NCBI GenBank assembly: GCA_030620255.1
Contig: JAUXFB010000040.1
Span: 1-8,340, forward strand
Origin: Candidatus Aminicenantota bacterium
Lineage (GTDB): Bacteria; Acidobacteriota; Aminicenantia; UBA2199
Length of the DNA stretch: 8,340 bases
Direction of reading: 5' to 3'
A program made the position numbers and the translations under genes. A model generated the notes under the pieces. It was not told where the DNA came from, did not search any database, and saw only the letters and a program-made list of their open reading frames with translations. Each line of letters begins with the position of its first letter. Within the stretch, counting starts at the first letter, position 1. Positions 1 through 5,243 of this stretch are shown in pieces.

Positions 1-150
1 AAGTGTTCCTGTAGGACAAATGTCAACGCATAGACCACAGCCCTTGCAATAGATTTTTTTTACTGTTAATTTGTTTTTTTTGGTAGAAGGCTTTTTTTTT
101 TCTCTACGAATAAGGGCATCCTCATTTAATTTAATTTCGAAATTTTCCAT
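1..150 (-). CDS. 4Fe-4S ferredoxin, KorD-like (5' end of gene, runs off window)
   Basis: The first 50 codons of a minus-strand gene that continues past base 1. A lysine-rich N-terminal extension of about 33 residues leads into a 4Fe-4S motif, CKGCGLCVDICP, at residues 35-46 (C35, C38, C41, C45 followed by Pro). This cluster context is typical of small ferredoxin subunits of 2-oxoacid:ferredoxin oxidoreductases (delta subunit, KorD/PorD type), which pass electrons from 2-oxoacid oxidation to a soluble carrier. That assignment is inference: the second cluster and neighbouring alpha/beta/gamma genes would lie outside the window. The start is ATG at 148-150, with GAGGTG (reverse complement of 154-160) as a well placed ribosome binding site. 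It lies 27 nt downstream of a 34-codon ORF on the same strand and is probably cotranscribed with it. An A10 run inside the coding strand (about 92-101) encodes Glu/Lys codons. Another ferredoxin-like Fe-S subunit is possible. Confidence 0.8.
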   Translation of the reverse strand, partial: MENFEIKLNEDALIRREKKKPSTKKNKLTVKKIYCKGCGLCVDICPTGTL

Positions 151-177
151 TATTCACCTCAGTGATATTTTAGGCAA

Positions 178-282
178 TTATATGTTATATGTTTGTTTAA
201 TAAAATAAGAGGTATATATTGAGTCATTTACTTGCTGTATTTCCGGTTTCTTTTTAAAAGAAACCATTTTATTGACTTTCAT
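178..282 (-). CDS. Small ORF, 34 aa, unknown function, upstream of the ferredoxin gene
   Basis: A short ORF beginning ATG at 280-282 and ending TAA at 178-180. Support: a GGAGG Shine-Dalgarno (287-291, read on the minus strand) placed four A residues before the ATG, the same GGAGG-AAAA-ATG arrangement as at the 8270 gene. A plausible promoter lies just upstream at 301-328, and the ORF sits 27 nt before the ferredoxin start. The product starts MKVNKMVSFKKKPEI and ends KQTYNI; it is basic at the N-terminus, hydrophilic, with no transmembrane segment, cysteines or motif I recognise. It could be a small protein of the ferredoxin operon or a translated leader that couples ribosomes to the ferredoxin gene. 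No function is proposed. The ribosome binding site is the main evidence for translation. Confidence 0.5.
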   Translation of the reverse strand: MKVNKMVSFKKKPEIQQVNDSIYTSYFIKQTYNI

Positions 283-300
283 TTTTCCTCCAAGATGGGC

Positions 301-328
301 ATTCTATCACAAAAATGATTATAATCAA
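301..328 (-). promoter_or_regulatory. Predicted sigma70-type promoter for the 34-aa ORF / ferredoxin unit
   Basis: Read on the minus strand: -35 TTGATT (323-328), 16-bp spacer, -10 TAGAAT (301-306, 5 of 6 to consensus) preceded by TGA, an extended -10. The transcript would start near 295, just ahead of the GGAGG at 287-291. A perfect 10-bp palindrome GATTATAATC (317-326) overlaps the -35 box and could be an operator, but in such AT-rich DNA this may be chance. Confidence 0.5.
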
Positions 329-389
329 ATGTTTTTTTTATTTTATTTTTTTTTTATTAATATATGTAATCTCATATAAATAAAACATC

Positions 390-1892
390 TTAAAAACAGG
401 TTGGTTTTTTCTTTGTTTCTGAAACATATGGAAGAAACGGGATTAAGAGCATTCCTGGAATAGATATTACAAAACTTGTTCCAAAAAGCCATGCATATCC
501 TAACCAGCCTGCAATAAAACCACTCATTATTCCTGCAAAAAGACTGCTTAAATTCATTAAACCGGAACCGATTGCATAGTGAGCAGCTTTGAATTCTTTA
601 TGGCATATTCTCATTAAATAGATCATTAAAACAGCAGTCCCCAAACCACCTGCAAATTGATCAAATGCATGTACTAAAGCTACTAAAGTAAGGTTTACCA
701 CTCCTATACTTACAGGCTCAGCTGAGCCTGTATTTATCTTTAGAAATGGAACAAGGTGAATCGCCAGGCACATATAAATTATATTAGTAAAATTCTGAAT
801 GAATATAAATGGCCATATAACCTTTTTAAGTGTAAAGCGAGAGATCATCCACCCACCAAGTATTGCTCCAATTATTGAAGCAGGAAGTCCTACAAAACCA
901 CTTATCCACCAATAATGGATCTTTACCCCTAAATCAACAAGAAAAGGTGAAACCATTACAGATAAAGTCCACTCTCCTGCTCTTAAGAGAATTAAAAAAG
1001 CAAGTATTACTCCAATCTTTTCCATGTCTATAAAGTATATAAATGCTTTACTGTAAAAGGAATCAGGGTCTTTCAAAATAAGTGATTTCAATTTTTTGCG
1101 AAATACTATTAACAGTATTAAAGATAACAATAAAAAAAATGCAACAATGTGAGTGAAACGTATTTTCCCAATTATAGGGAAAAGTTTCTTTAAATCAAAA
1201 TACAAAGAAGACTGAAAGAAAAATCTGATCAATAAAATAGTAATAACAATGACTATAACAACAAATACTGTTTTTACTCTTAAAAGATCAAAAAAAAGAG
1301 AACTCCCCTTTTTTTTTGTTGTTTCAATCTCTTCTAAAAAAAAGAGGTGATATATCAAAAATATTCCAAAGATTACTGCAGCAGTTAAAAAAGCAAAGAA
1401 CCAGCTTATATACGTTCCAACTGCAGCTACTCCTGCAGTTCCAGTTATCCAGGCAACTCTGTAAGCCATAACACGGTAGCCTACAAATTTTGCCTGCCCC
1501 TTTTTATCAAGCTTCTCCATGTAATAACCGTCAATTGCTATATCATTTGTAGCTGCAAAAAAAGAACCAATAAAAAAGATTACAGCAATTGCTTTTACAT
1601 TAAAACTTAAAGGAGCAAAAATGGATGCTAATAACATCATTATTAGAAGCATAAATTGCATAGAAAGTATCCATTTTCTTTTAGTGCTATATTCATCTAC
1701 TTGAGGTCCCCATAGAAATTTTAATATCCAGGGCAATCCAAAAAATGGGGTTAATCCTATTGCTTCTAATGATACACCCATATCTCTGAAAAAAAGTGAA
1801 GAAATAGACCTGATAATTGCATAGGGGAATCCTTCGGTAAAATAGGTTGTGAATATCCATATATAGTTTTTTGAAGATTTACCTTTTTTCAT
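390..1892 (-). CDS. AmpG-like MFS transporter (PAT family permease)
   Basis: A 500-residue inner-membrane transporter of the major facilitator superfamily. The N-terminal segment, with FTEGFPYAIIRS (18-29), IGLTPFFGLPWILKFLWGP (45-63) and then VDEYSTKRKW, is the pattern of the AmpG / acetyl-CoA-transporter-like (PAT) family. ATNDIAIDGYYMEKL (114-128) matches the family's (T/Q)DIAIDAY motif after TM4. The C-terminal FDQFAGGLGTAVLMIYLM (410-427) corresponds to the AmpG E-N-F-AGGMGTA helix. About 12-14 hydrophobic segments are visible; a basic loop at 190-200 precedes two extra hydrophobic stretches (206-225, 247-265) between the two halves. AmpG imports anhydromuropeptides for cell-wall recycling, but many relatives have unknown substrates, so the substrate here is inferred at most. 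There is no clear Shine-Dalgarno before the ATG (1890-1892). It ends 61 nt before the -35 box of the ferredoxin-unit promoter, with no obvious terminator between. Confidence 0.85.
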   Translation of the reverse strand: MKKGKSSKNYIWIFTTYFTEGFPYAIIRSISSLFFRDMGVSLEAIGLTPFFGLPWILKFLWGPQVDEYSTKRKWILSMQFMLLIMMLLASIFAPLSFNVKAIAVIFFIGSFFAATNDIAIDGYYMEKLDKKGQAKFVGYRVMAYRVAWITGTAGVAAVGTYISWFFAFLTAAVIFGIFLIYHLFFLEEIETTKKKGSSLFFDLLRVKTVFVVIVIVITILLIRFFFQSSLYFDLKKLFPIIGKIRFTHIVAFFLLLSLILLIVFRKKLKSLILKDPDSFYSKAFIYFIDMEKIGVILAFLILLRAGEWTLSVMVSPFLVDLGVKIHYWWISGFVGLPASIIGAILGGWMISRFTLKKVIWPFIFIQNFTNIIYMCLAIHLVPFLKINTGSAEPVSIGVVNLTLVALVHAFDQFAGGLGTAVLMIYLMRICHKEFKAAHYAIGSGLMNLSSLFAGIMSGFIAGWLGYAWLFGTSFVISIPGMLLIPFLPYVSETKKKPTCF

Positions 1893-1914
1893 TGTTTAAA
1901 ATTTAATAGGAAAA

Positions 1915-1943
1915 ATTATATCAGTATTATAAAATTCATTCAA
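1915..1943 (-). promoter_or_regulatory. Predicted sigma70-type promoter of the AmpG-like gene
   Basis: Read on the minus strand: -35 TTGAAT (1938-1943), 17-bp spacer, perfect -10 TATAAT (1915-1920) preceded by TGA. The transcript would begin around 1908, giving a leader of about 16 nt with no Shine-Dalgarno. The -35 box lies only 10 bp from the left end of the transposable element at 1954, so the element inserted just upstream without removing the promoter core. Confidence 0.6.
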
Positions 1944-1953
1944 TTTAAAAAAA

Positions 1954-1978
1954 GGGGTCAGGTCTTGTATTTTGCATT
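1954..1978 (+). repeat. Left terminal repeat of the RAYT element
   Basis: A 25-nt sequence starting GGGGTCAGGTCTTG and ending TTTTGCATT. It is identical base for base to 8014-8038. It is the inverted partner of 2838-2862 with two mismatches (positions 10 and 25 counted from the right arm's inner end and outer alignment as A/T differences). It also contributes the weak -35 element of the transposase promoter. Confidence 0.85.
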
Positions 1979-2000
1979 GTTAATTAATATGTGATAAAAT
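1972..2000 (+). promoter_or_regulatory. Predicted transposase promoter, partly inside the terminal repeat
   Basis: A weak -35 TTGCAT (1972-1977, inside the element's left repeat), 17-bp spacer, and -10 TAAAAT (1995-2000, 5 of 6) with an extended TGA directly before it. The -10 box ends 6 nt before the ATG at 2007. Transcription would therefore start at or next to the start codon, giving a leaderless or near-leaderless mRNA. That agrees with the lack of any Shine-Dalgarno before the gene. Confidence 0.4.
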
Positions 2001-2006
2001 TTAAAT

Positions 2007-2858
2007 ATGTCACGGCCATTGAGGATTGAATTTGAAGGTGCTTTTTATCATATTATCTCAAGAGGCAATGAAAAATCTGAAATATTTAGGGATACTAAAG
2101 ATAGAAAGAATTTCCTTGAGATTATAGAACTTTTGGTTAAGCGTTATCATTGGGGAATTCACACTTATTGTTTAATGGATAATCACTATCATCTGTTGAT
2201 AGAAACACCGTTATCTAACTTATCTACTGGAATGAGGCAATTAAACGGGATTTACACCCAGGGTTTTAATCGGAGATGGGATCGAGTAGGTCATTTATTT
2301 CAAGGTAGGTTTAAGTCATATATTGTTGAAAAGGAGAGTTATCTTTTGGAATTAAGCCGTTATATTGTTTTGAACCCGGTACGAGCTGGTATTGTTAGAA
2401 ATGTTGAGGACTGGGAGTGGTCCTCCTATAGGATTTTATCTGGGATTAAAAAGAAAAAGGATTTTATATTTACAGATACTTTATGGTCATATTTTTCAAG
2501 CGATGTTATTGATGCCCAAAAGGGGTATAGAAATTTTGTTTATTCTGGTGCAGGGCAAGATGATAAGTTGTTTAAATCAGCAAAAGGGGGATTTATTTTA
2601 GGTGGAGAAGGATTTGCAAAATCAATAATGCAAAAGTTGAAGACCAGAAAAATAGATGAAATTACCAGAAAAGAGAGATATCCAGATCGTCCTGAATTAG
2701 AAAATATATTTCATGAGAAATCTCGTGATGAGGGGATTGGTATTGCGATTAATGAATGGAGATATGTGTTAAAGGAGGTAGGTGATTTTGTTCATTTACA
2801 TTATTCGACAGTCAGTAGGATTGCAAAAAAGATGAGTTATGCAAAAAACAAGACCTGA
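2007..2858 (+). CDS. REP-associated tyrosine transposase (RAYT, Y1_Tnp / HUH family)
   Basis: A 283-residue single-strand DNA transposase/nuclease of the IS200-like Y1 superfamily. Visible features: an N-terminal RPLRIEFEGAFYHIISRGNE strand region (3-22); the metal-binding HUH motif H60-Y61-H62 within MDNHYHLLIETP; GHLFQGRFKS (95-104); and the probable catalytic tyrosine Y119 in SRYIVLNPVRAG, the helix diagnostic of RAYTs. The C-terminal part (about 223-275) ends in a helix-turn-helix, FVHLHYSTVSRIAKK, resembling the DnaA C-terminal DNA-binding fold often fused to this transposase type. These enzymes nick and join DNA at hairpin-forming REP sequences. All key residues are present and the frame is intact, so the protein may be active. 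The TGA stop (2856-2858) lies inside the right terminal repeat, whose bases encode the last residues YAKNKT. ATG at 2007 is the only good start; no Shine-Dalgarno is visible. Confidence 0.93.
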   Translation: MSRPLRIEFEGAFYHIISRGNEKSEIFRDTKDRKNFLEIIELLVKRYHWGIHTYCLMDNHYHLLIETPLSNLSTGMRQLNGIYTQGFNRRWDRVGHLFQGRFKSYIVEKESYLLELSRYIVLNPVRAGIVRNVEDWEWSSYRILSGIKKKKDFIFTDTLWSYFSSDVIDAQKGYRNFVYSGAGQDDKLFKSAKGGFILGGEGFAKSIMQKLKTRKIDEITRKERYPDRPELENIFHEKSRDEGIGIAINEWRYVLKEVGDFVHLHYSTVSRIAKKMSYAKNKT

Positions 2859-2862
2859 CCCC
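2838..2862 (-). repeat. Right terminal repeat of the RAYT element, overlapping the transposase stop
   Basis: A 25-nt sequence ending CAAGACCTGACCCC, inverted relative to 1954-1978 with 23 of 25 positions matching. It differs at only one base from the right arm at 8075-8099; both right arms carry T at the innermost position, where the left arms would require A. Left and right ends are thus distinguishable and conserved between the two elements. The transposase stop codon TGA is part of CCTGACCCC. Confidence 0.85.
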
Positions 2863-2908
2863 AGAGGATGGGGTGCCATTATGACCCCAGAGGATGGGGT
2901 GCCATTAT
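2857..2908. repeat. Two exact tandem copies of a 26-bp hairpin-forming unit
   Basis: The units 2857-2882 and 2883-2908 are identical, each GACCCCAGAGGATGGGGTGC followed by CATTAT. Each contains ACCCCA-GAGGA-TGGGGT, a perfect 6-bp stem with a 5-nt loop. The first unit's GACCCC is also the outer tip of the RAYT right terminal repeat, so the duplication is in register with the element's edge. The array lies between the element and the tRNA promoter. Its function is unknown; it may be the remains of repeated element-end activity or replication slippage. Confidence 0.8.
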
Positions 2909-2919
2909 TACTTTTAGTA

Positions 2920-2948
2920 TTGACTTTGTAAGGGAATTATAGTATTAA
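2920..2948 (+). promoter_or_regulatory. Predicted sigma70-type promoter of the tRNA-tmRNA cluster
   Basis: -35 TTGACT (2920-2925, 5 of 6), 17-bp spacer, -10 TATTAA (2943-2948, 4 of 6). Transcription would start near 2955, about 11 nt before the mature 5' end of tRNA-Val. The GC-rich stretch right after the -10 box (GACTTCGAGC) may act as a stringent-type discriminator, but this is inference. Confidence 0.55.
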
Positions 2949-2965
2949 TAGACTTCGAGCTTATT

Positions 2966-3038
2966 GGGCGGTTAGCTCAGCTGGTAGAGCATCGGTTTTA
3001 CACGCCGGTGGCCAGAGGTTCAAGTCCTCTACCGCCCA
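2966..3038 (+). tRNA. tRNA-Val (anticodon TAC)
   Basis: A 73-nt cloverleaf. The acceptor stem GGGCGGT pairs with ACCGCCC and the discriminator is A. D-arm GCTC/GAGC; anticodon stem TCGGT/GCCGG includes two G-U pairs; loop TTTACAC carries anticodon TAC, reading valine GUA/GUG codons. Variable loop TGGCC, T-arm AGAGG-TTCAAGT-CCTCT. The 3' CCA is not encoded, so it must be added by tRNA nucleotidyltransferase. First gene of the stable RNA cluster; 14 nt separate it from tRNA-Asp. Confidence 0.95.
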
Positions 3039-3052
3039 TATTTAATAGGTTT

Positions 3053-3129
3053 GGGGTCGTAGTTCAGTTGGTTAGAACGCTGGCCTGTCACGCCAGAGGT
3101 CGCGAGTTCGAGTCTCGTCGGCCCCGCCA
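3053..3129 (+). tRNA. tRNA-Asp (anticodon GTC)
   Basis: A 77-nt cloverleaf including an encoded CCA (3127-3129). Acceptor GGGGTCG pairs with CGGCCCC (one G-U), discriminator G. D-arm GTTC/GAAC; anticodon stem CTGGC/GCCAG with loop CTGTCAC, anticodon GTC, reading aspartate codons. T-arm GCGAG-TTCGAGT-CTCGT. The discriminator G is typical of tRNA-Asp. It lies 11 nt before the tmRNA gene. CCA is encoded here but not in the adjacent tRNA-Val or tmRNA. Confidence 0.96.
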
Positions 3130-3140
3130 TTACGCCTTTT

Positions 3141-3486
3141 GGGGGCGAAATGGGTTCGACAGTATTGATGGAGTTAAAATTGCAAGCTGAGCTGAGTAAC
3201 TCAAAAAAATGCTCAAACAATGAAATGCAGACGATTTTGCACTTGCAGCATAAATGAATGTTGCCGTTCTGATTTCTTTTTCCTGCGGGGAAATTAAGGG
3301 CGTCATTTAGCAGGATATTGTCTGAGAGATTTGCCCTTTGTTTCTCAGACATGACACTTTAGAAGGGCAATTTGCAGATGGTTTTGTTTGTTTTTTTACA
3401 CTGCAGATTTAATAAAAAACAAACTAAGCTTGTAGAGGTTTTAATTGAATCATTATTGGACGCGGGTTCGATTCCCGCCGCCTCCA
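3141..3486 (+). ncRNA. ssrA: Transfer-messenger RNA (tmRNA, ssrA)
   Basis: One-piece tmRNA of 346 nt that rescues stalled ribosomes by adding a degradation tag to the nascent protein, working with SmpB. The 5' end GGGGGCGAAATGGGTTCGAC is the conserved tmRNA start; GGGGGCG (3141-3147) pairs with CGCCTCC (3479-3485) as the acceptor stem, discriminator A at 3486. The 3' tRNA-like part has GGAC then GCGGG-TTCGATT-CCCGC, the near-invariant T-arm. The mRNA-like region holds a short tag ORF at 3227-3253. Downstream, GTCTGAGA / TCTCAGAC (stem starting about 3319) and TTGCCCTT / AAGGGCAA form interleaved helices as in tmRNA pseudoknots. The 3' CCA is not encoded. Length is close to the usual range (E. 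coli tmRNA is 363 nt with CCA). It probably shares the promoter at 2920-2948 with the two tRNAs. Confidence 0.96.
3227..3253 (+). other. tmRNA tag-peptide reading frame (ADDFALAA)
   Basis: Reading from the likely resume codon GCA at 3227: GCA GAC GAT TTT GCA CTT GCA GCA TAA, giving ADDFALAA. The terminal ALAA is the classic protease-recognition end of tmRNA tags (ClpXP and other AAA+ proteases). An in-frame TGA at 3221-3223 limits the tag to this start or one codon earlier (AAT). At eight residues it is at the short end of known tags. Confidence 0.75.
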
Positions 3487-3504
3487 TATAAAATGATTTT
3501 ATTT

Positions 3505-4662
3505 ATGAAAAATAGATTAATTTTTTCAATATTTTTTGTCTTGATTGGATATTACTTATTCCCTCTTTCTATAAATGTACGTTCATTTGATCATCAAAAT
3601 CATACCAGGCTTGTTTTTGAGGGAGATAATAGTTTTGGGTTTAAAATAAATAATTTTAAAAATAGTATTGAAATTGAAATTAATAAAATAGCAAATATAA
3701 AAAATAGAATTACCAGGATAGATGATTCTAAATTAGTTGATAGAGTTGTTCATTCCACAAAGGGTAATAAAAGCACTTTAACTGTATATTTTAAATCTAA
3801 ATTTAAGATTAAAAGAAATTTTGTTCTTGAGAAACCATTCAGAGTTGTATTTGATATAGTTAAATCAGAGGGTTTGGATAAGGGTTTAAATCCATCAGAA
3901 GATAAGAATGTCAAACAGGAACCAAAAGAGAGTAATATAAAAGATGAGCCTCTAAAAAATAATAAACCTCCAAAGAAAAATGTAATAGAAACAATTTGTA
4001 TTGATCCTGGCCATGGTGGTAGTGATCTGGGTGCTGTTGGCAGATCAAAATTAATGGAAAAAGGTATAACCCTGAAAGTTAGTAGAAAACTAAAAAAATT
4101 AATAGAATCAAAACTCGGTCTTAGAGTCATAACAACAAGGGATAAGGATGTGGAGGTATCGTTAGATTCTAGAGCTGCTATGGCTAATAACCAGAAGGCT
4201 CAGATATTTGTATCTATTCATGTAAATTCATCTTTTAGAGAATCTGCAAGAGGACCTGAAACATATTATGTGAGTTTAAAAGCAACTGACCAAGAGGCTT
4301 TTAAGCTTGCTGAAAAAGAAAATAGTTCCTTTGGGGAAGCATTTAAAATAGCTGAAAATGATGATTTAAAAATGATCTTATGGAATATGGCTCAAACCGA
4401 GTATATAAAAGAATCAAGTAAACTTGCTTCATTTATTCAGAGCGAATTGAATATTTTGATGCATACAAAAAATCGAGGAGTTAAACAGGCTCCTTTTAGA
4501 GTGCTAATGAGGGCTGGAATGCCTGCTGTTTTAATTGAAATTGCTTTTATATCTAATTTTTATGAAGAAAAGAGCTTGATGGATAACTCTTTTTTGGATA
4601 AAGTTGCTAATGCGATTTATACAGGGATCTCTAAATTTATCTATTTTTATAATAATACATAA
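3505..4662 (+). CDS. N-acetylmuramoyl-L-alanine amidase, AMIN + Amidase_3 domains (AmiC-like)
   Basis: A 385-residue exported zinc amidase that cleaves the bond between N-acetylmuramic acid and L-Ala of peptidoglycan stems, acting in the periplasm. An N-terminal signal sequence/anchor (MKNRLIFSIFFVLIGYYLFP) is followed by a beta-rich AMIN region (about 25-120) that targets septal peptidoglycan, a charged linker (121-160), and an Amidase_3 catalytic domain (162-381). Visible zinc ligands are H170 (DPGHGG), E185 (MEKGITL) and H239 (SIHVNSS); the catalytic Glu is E345 (LIEIAFISN). The start is uncertain: an in-frame ATG at 3445 lies inside the tmRNA and is rejected; ATG 3493 and ATG 3505 remain, and 3505 gives the cleanest signal peptide. 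Neither has a Shine-Dalgarno. The gene begins 18 nt (or 6 nt) after the tmRNA, with no terminator or promoter between, so it is probably expressed by readthrough. The next gene starts 2 nt after its stop. Confidence 0.92.
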   Translation: MKNRLIFSIFFVLIGYYLFPLSINVRSFDHQNHTRLVFEGDNSFGFKINNFKNSIEIEINKIANIKNRITRIDDSKLVDRVVHSTKGNKSTLTVYFKSKFKIKRNFVLEKPFRVVFDIVKSEGLDKGLNPSEDKNVKQEPKESNIKDEPLKNNKPPKKNVIETICIDPGHGGSDLGAVGRSKLMEKGITLKVSRKLKKLIESKLGLRVITTRDKDVEVSLDSRAAMANNQKAQIFVSIHVNSSFRESARGPETYYVSLKATDQEAFKLAEKENSSFGEAFKIAENDDLKMILWNMAQTEYIKESSKLASFIQSELNILMHTKNRGVKQAPFRVLMRAGMPAVLIEIAFISNFYEEKSLMDNSFLDKVANAIYTGISKFIYFYNNT

Positions 4663-4664
4663 GA

Positions 4665-5243
4665 GTGAGTAAAAAAAAAATATATTTTTTAGTTGGAGTT
4701 GCCTTTGTTTTTTTTGTTTTTGTACTCATTATCTTTTTTAAGTCTAGTTGCTATTCAGGGAAAAAAAAATTAGAACCTGCAAAAGGTGAAACTCAGGAGG
4801 AAGTAGAGAAAATTGAGCCTATAAAAGTTAAAATGTTTTTTTTTCAAAAAAATTCGAGATATATGAGACCTTTTCAATGTGAAATTAGATATTTTAGGAT
4901 TAGACAAGATGTATATAAAGCTTTTATAAATGAATTGCTTGAAGGTAGAGAAGGTTATGTGACCCCTATCCCAGAAGGGTTGGAATTAAGAAGCGTTTTT
5001 TATGTAAGGAAAAAAAAGATTCTGGTTATTGATTTTAATGAGGCTCTACTAAATAAGTTTCCGGGTGGGACATCATCTGAGCTTGAATTCATATACTATT
5101 TTGTTAATAATATCTGTTATAATTTTAAAGAAATAAAGGAAGTAAAATTTTTAATAAGTGGAAATGAATATAAAACTATTTCTGGCCATATTGATATTGA
5201 AAACCCATTTTATCCTGATTATAGATATTTGAGAGATGAATAA
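4665..5243 (+). CDS. GerMN-domain membrane-anchored protein
   Basis: A 192-residue protein with an N-terminal transmembrane anchor (about 6-26), a charged linker (33-53) and a GerMN domain (about 55-182). The GerMN signature is visible as AFINELLEGREGYVTPIPEG (86-105), then ILVIDFNEALLNKFPGG (119-135) and the closing VKFLISGNEYKTISGHIDIENP (160-181). GerMN was first described in the Bacillus spore germination/cortex protein GerM, but also occurs in many non-sporulating bacteria, often near amidases and murI; its precise role is not known. It starts with GTG at 4665, only 2 nt after the amidase stop, with no strong ribosome binding site, suggesting translational coupling. An A10 run follows immediately (4671-4680), encoding Ser-Lys-Lys-Lys. 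Its end overlaps murI by 8 nt. C29 follows the membrane segment but does not sit in a good lipobox. Confidence 0.85.
   Translation: MSKKKIYFLVGVAFVFFVFVLIIFFKSSCYSGKKKLEPAKGETQEEVEKIEPIKVKMFFFQKNSRYMRPFQCEIRYFRIRQDVYKAFINELLEGREGYVTPIPEGLELRSVFYVRKKKILVIDFNEALLNKFPGGTSSELEFIYYFVNNICYNFKEIKEVKFLISGNEYKTISGHIDIENPFYPDYRYLRDE

Larger units (their letters stand above)
1954..2862 (+). mobile_element. RAYT transposable element (HUH/Y1 transposase with 25-bp inverted ends)
   Basis: A 909-bp unit bounded by imperfect inverted repeats: left end 1954-1978 beginning GGGGTCAGGTCTTG, right end 2838-2862 ending CAAGACCTGACCCC. The ends match at 23 of 25 positions. It holds one gene, a REP-associated tyrosine transposase, and almost nothing else. 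No target-site duplication is seen: the left flank is an A-run and the right flank is AGAGGATGGGG. Absence of duplication is normal for single-strand HUH transposition. The ends recur, in the same orientation, at 8014-8099. The exact outer boundary is inferred from the extent shared by the two copies. Confidence 0.8.

Noticed and set aside
329..389. A terminator after the AmpG-like gene
   Set aside because: On the minus strand only a weak AT-only stem (TATATG/CATATA) is present and it is followed by A-rich, not T-rich, sequence.
2392..2601. Second plus-strand frame inside the transposase gene
   Set aside because: It is out of frame within a well conserved RAYT coding region, without its own signals.
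1954..2908. A CRISPR array or phage-defence repeat cluster
   Set aside because: The repeats are only two direct copies with no spacers, and the inverted ends flank a transposase; no cas genes are present.
3008..3352. Open frames on both strands across the tRNA-tmRNA region
   Set aside because: They overlap tRNA-Val, tRNA-Asp and tmRNA, whose structures explain the sequence fully; the predicted peptides resemble typical false translations of tRNA genes.
3467..3486. The tmRNA 3' end as an attachment site of an integrated island
   Set aside because: No integrase and no second copy of the 3' terminal sequence occurs in the window, and ordinary operon genes follow directly.
3445..3504. Extending the amidase upstream to the in-frame ATG at 3445
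   Set aside because: This segment is the conserved tRNA-like 3' end of the tmRNA up to 3486; the extra residues (RFPPPPYK) are a by-product of the T-arm sequence and would precede the signal peptide.
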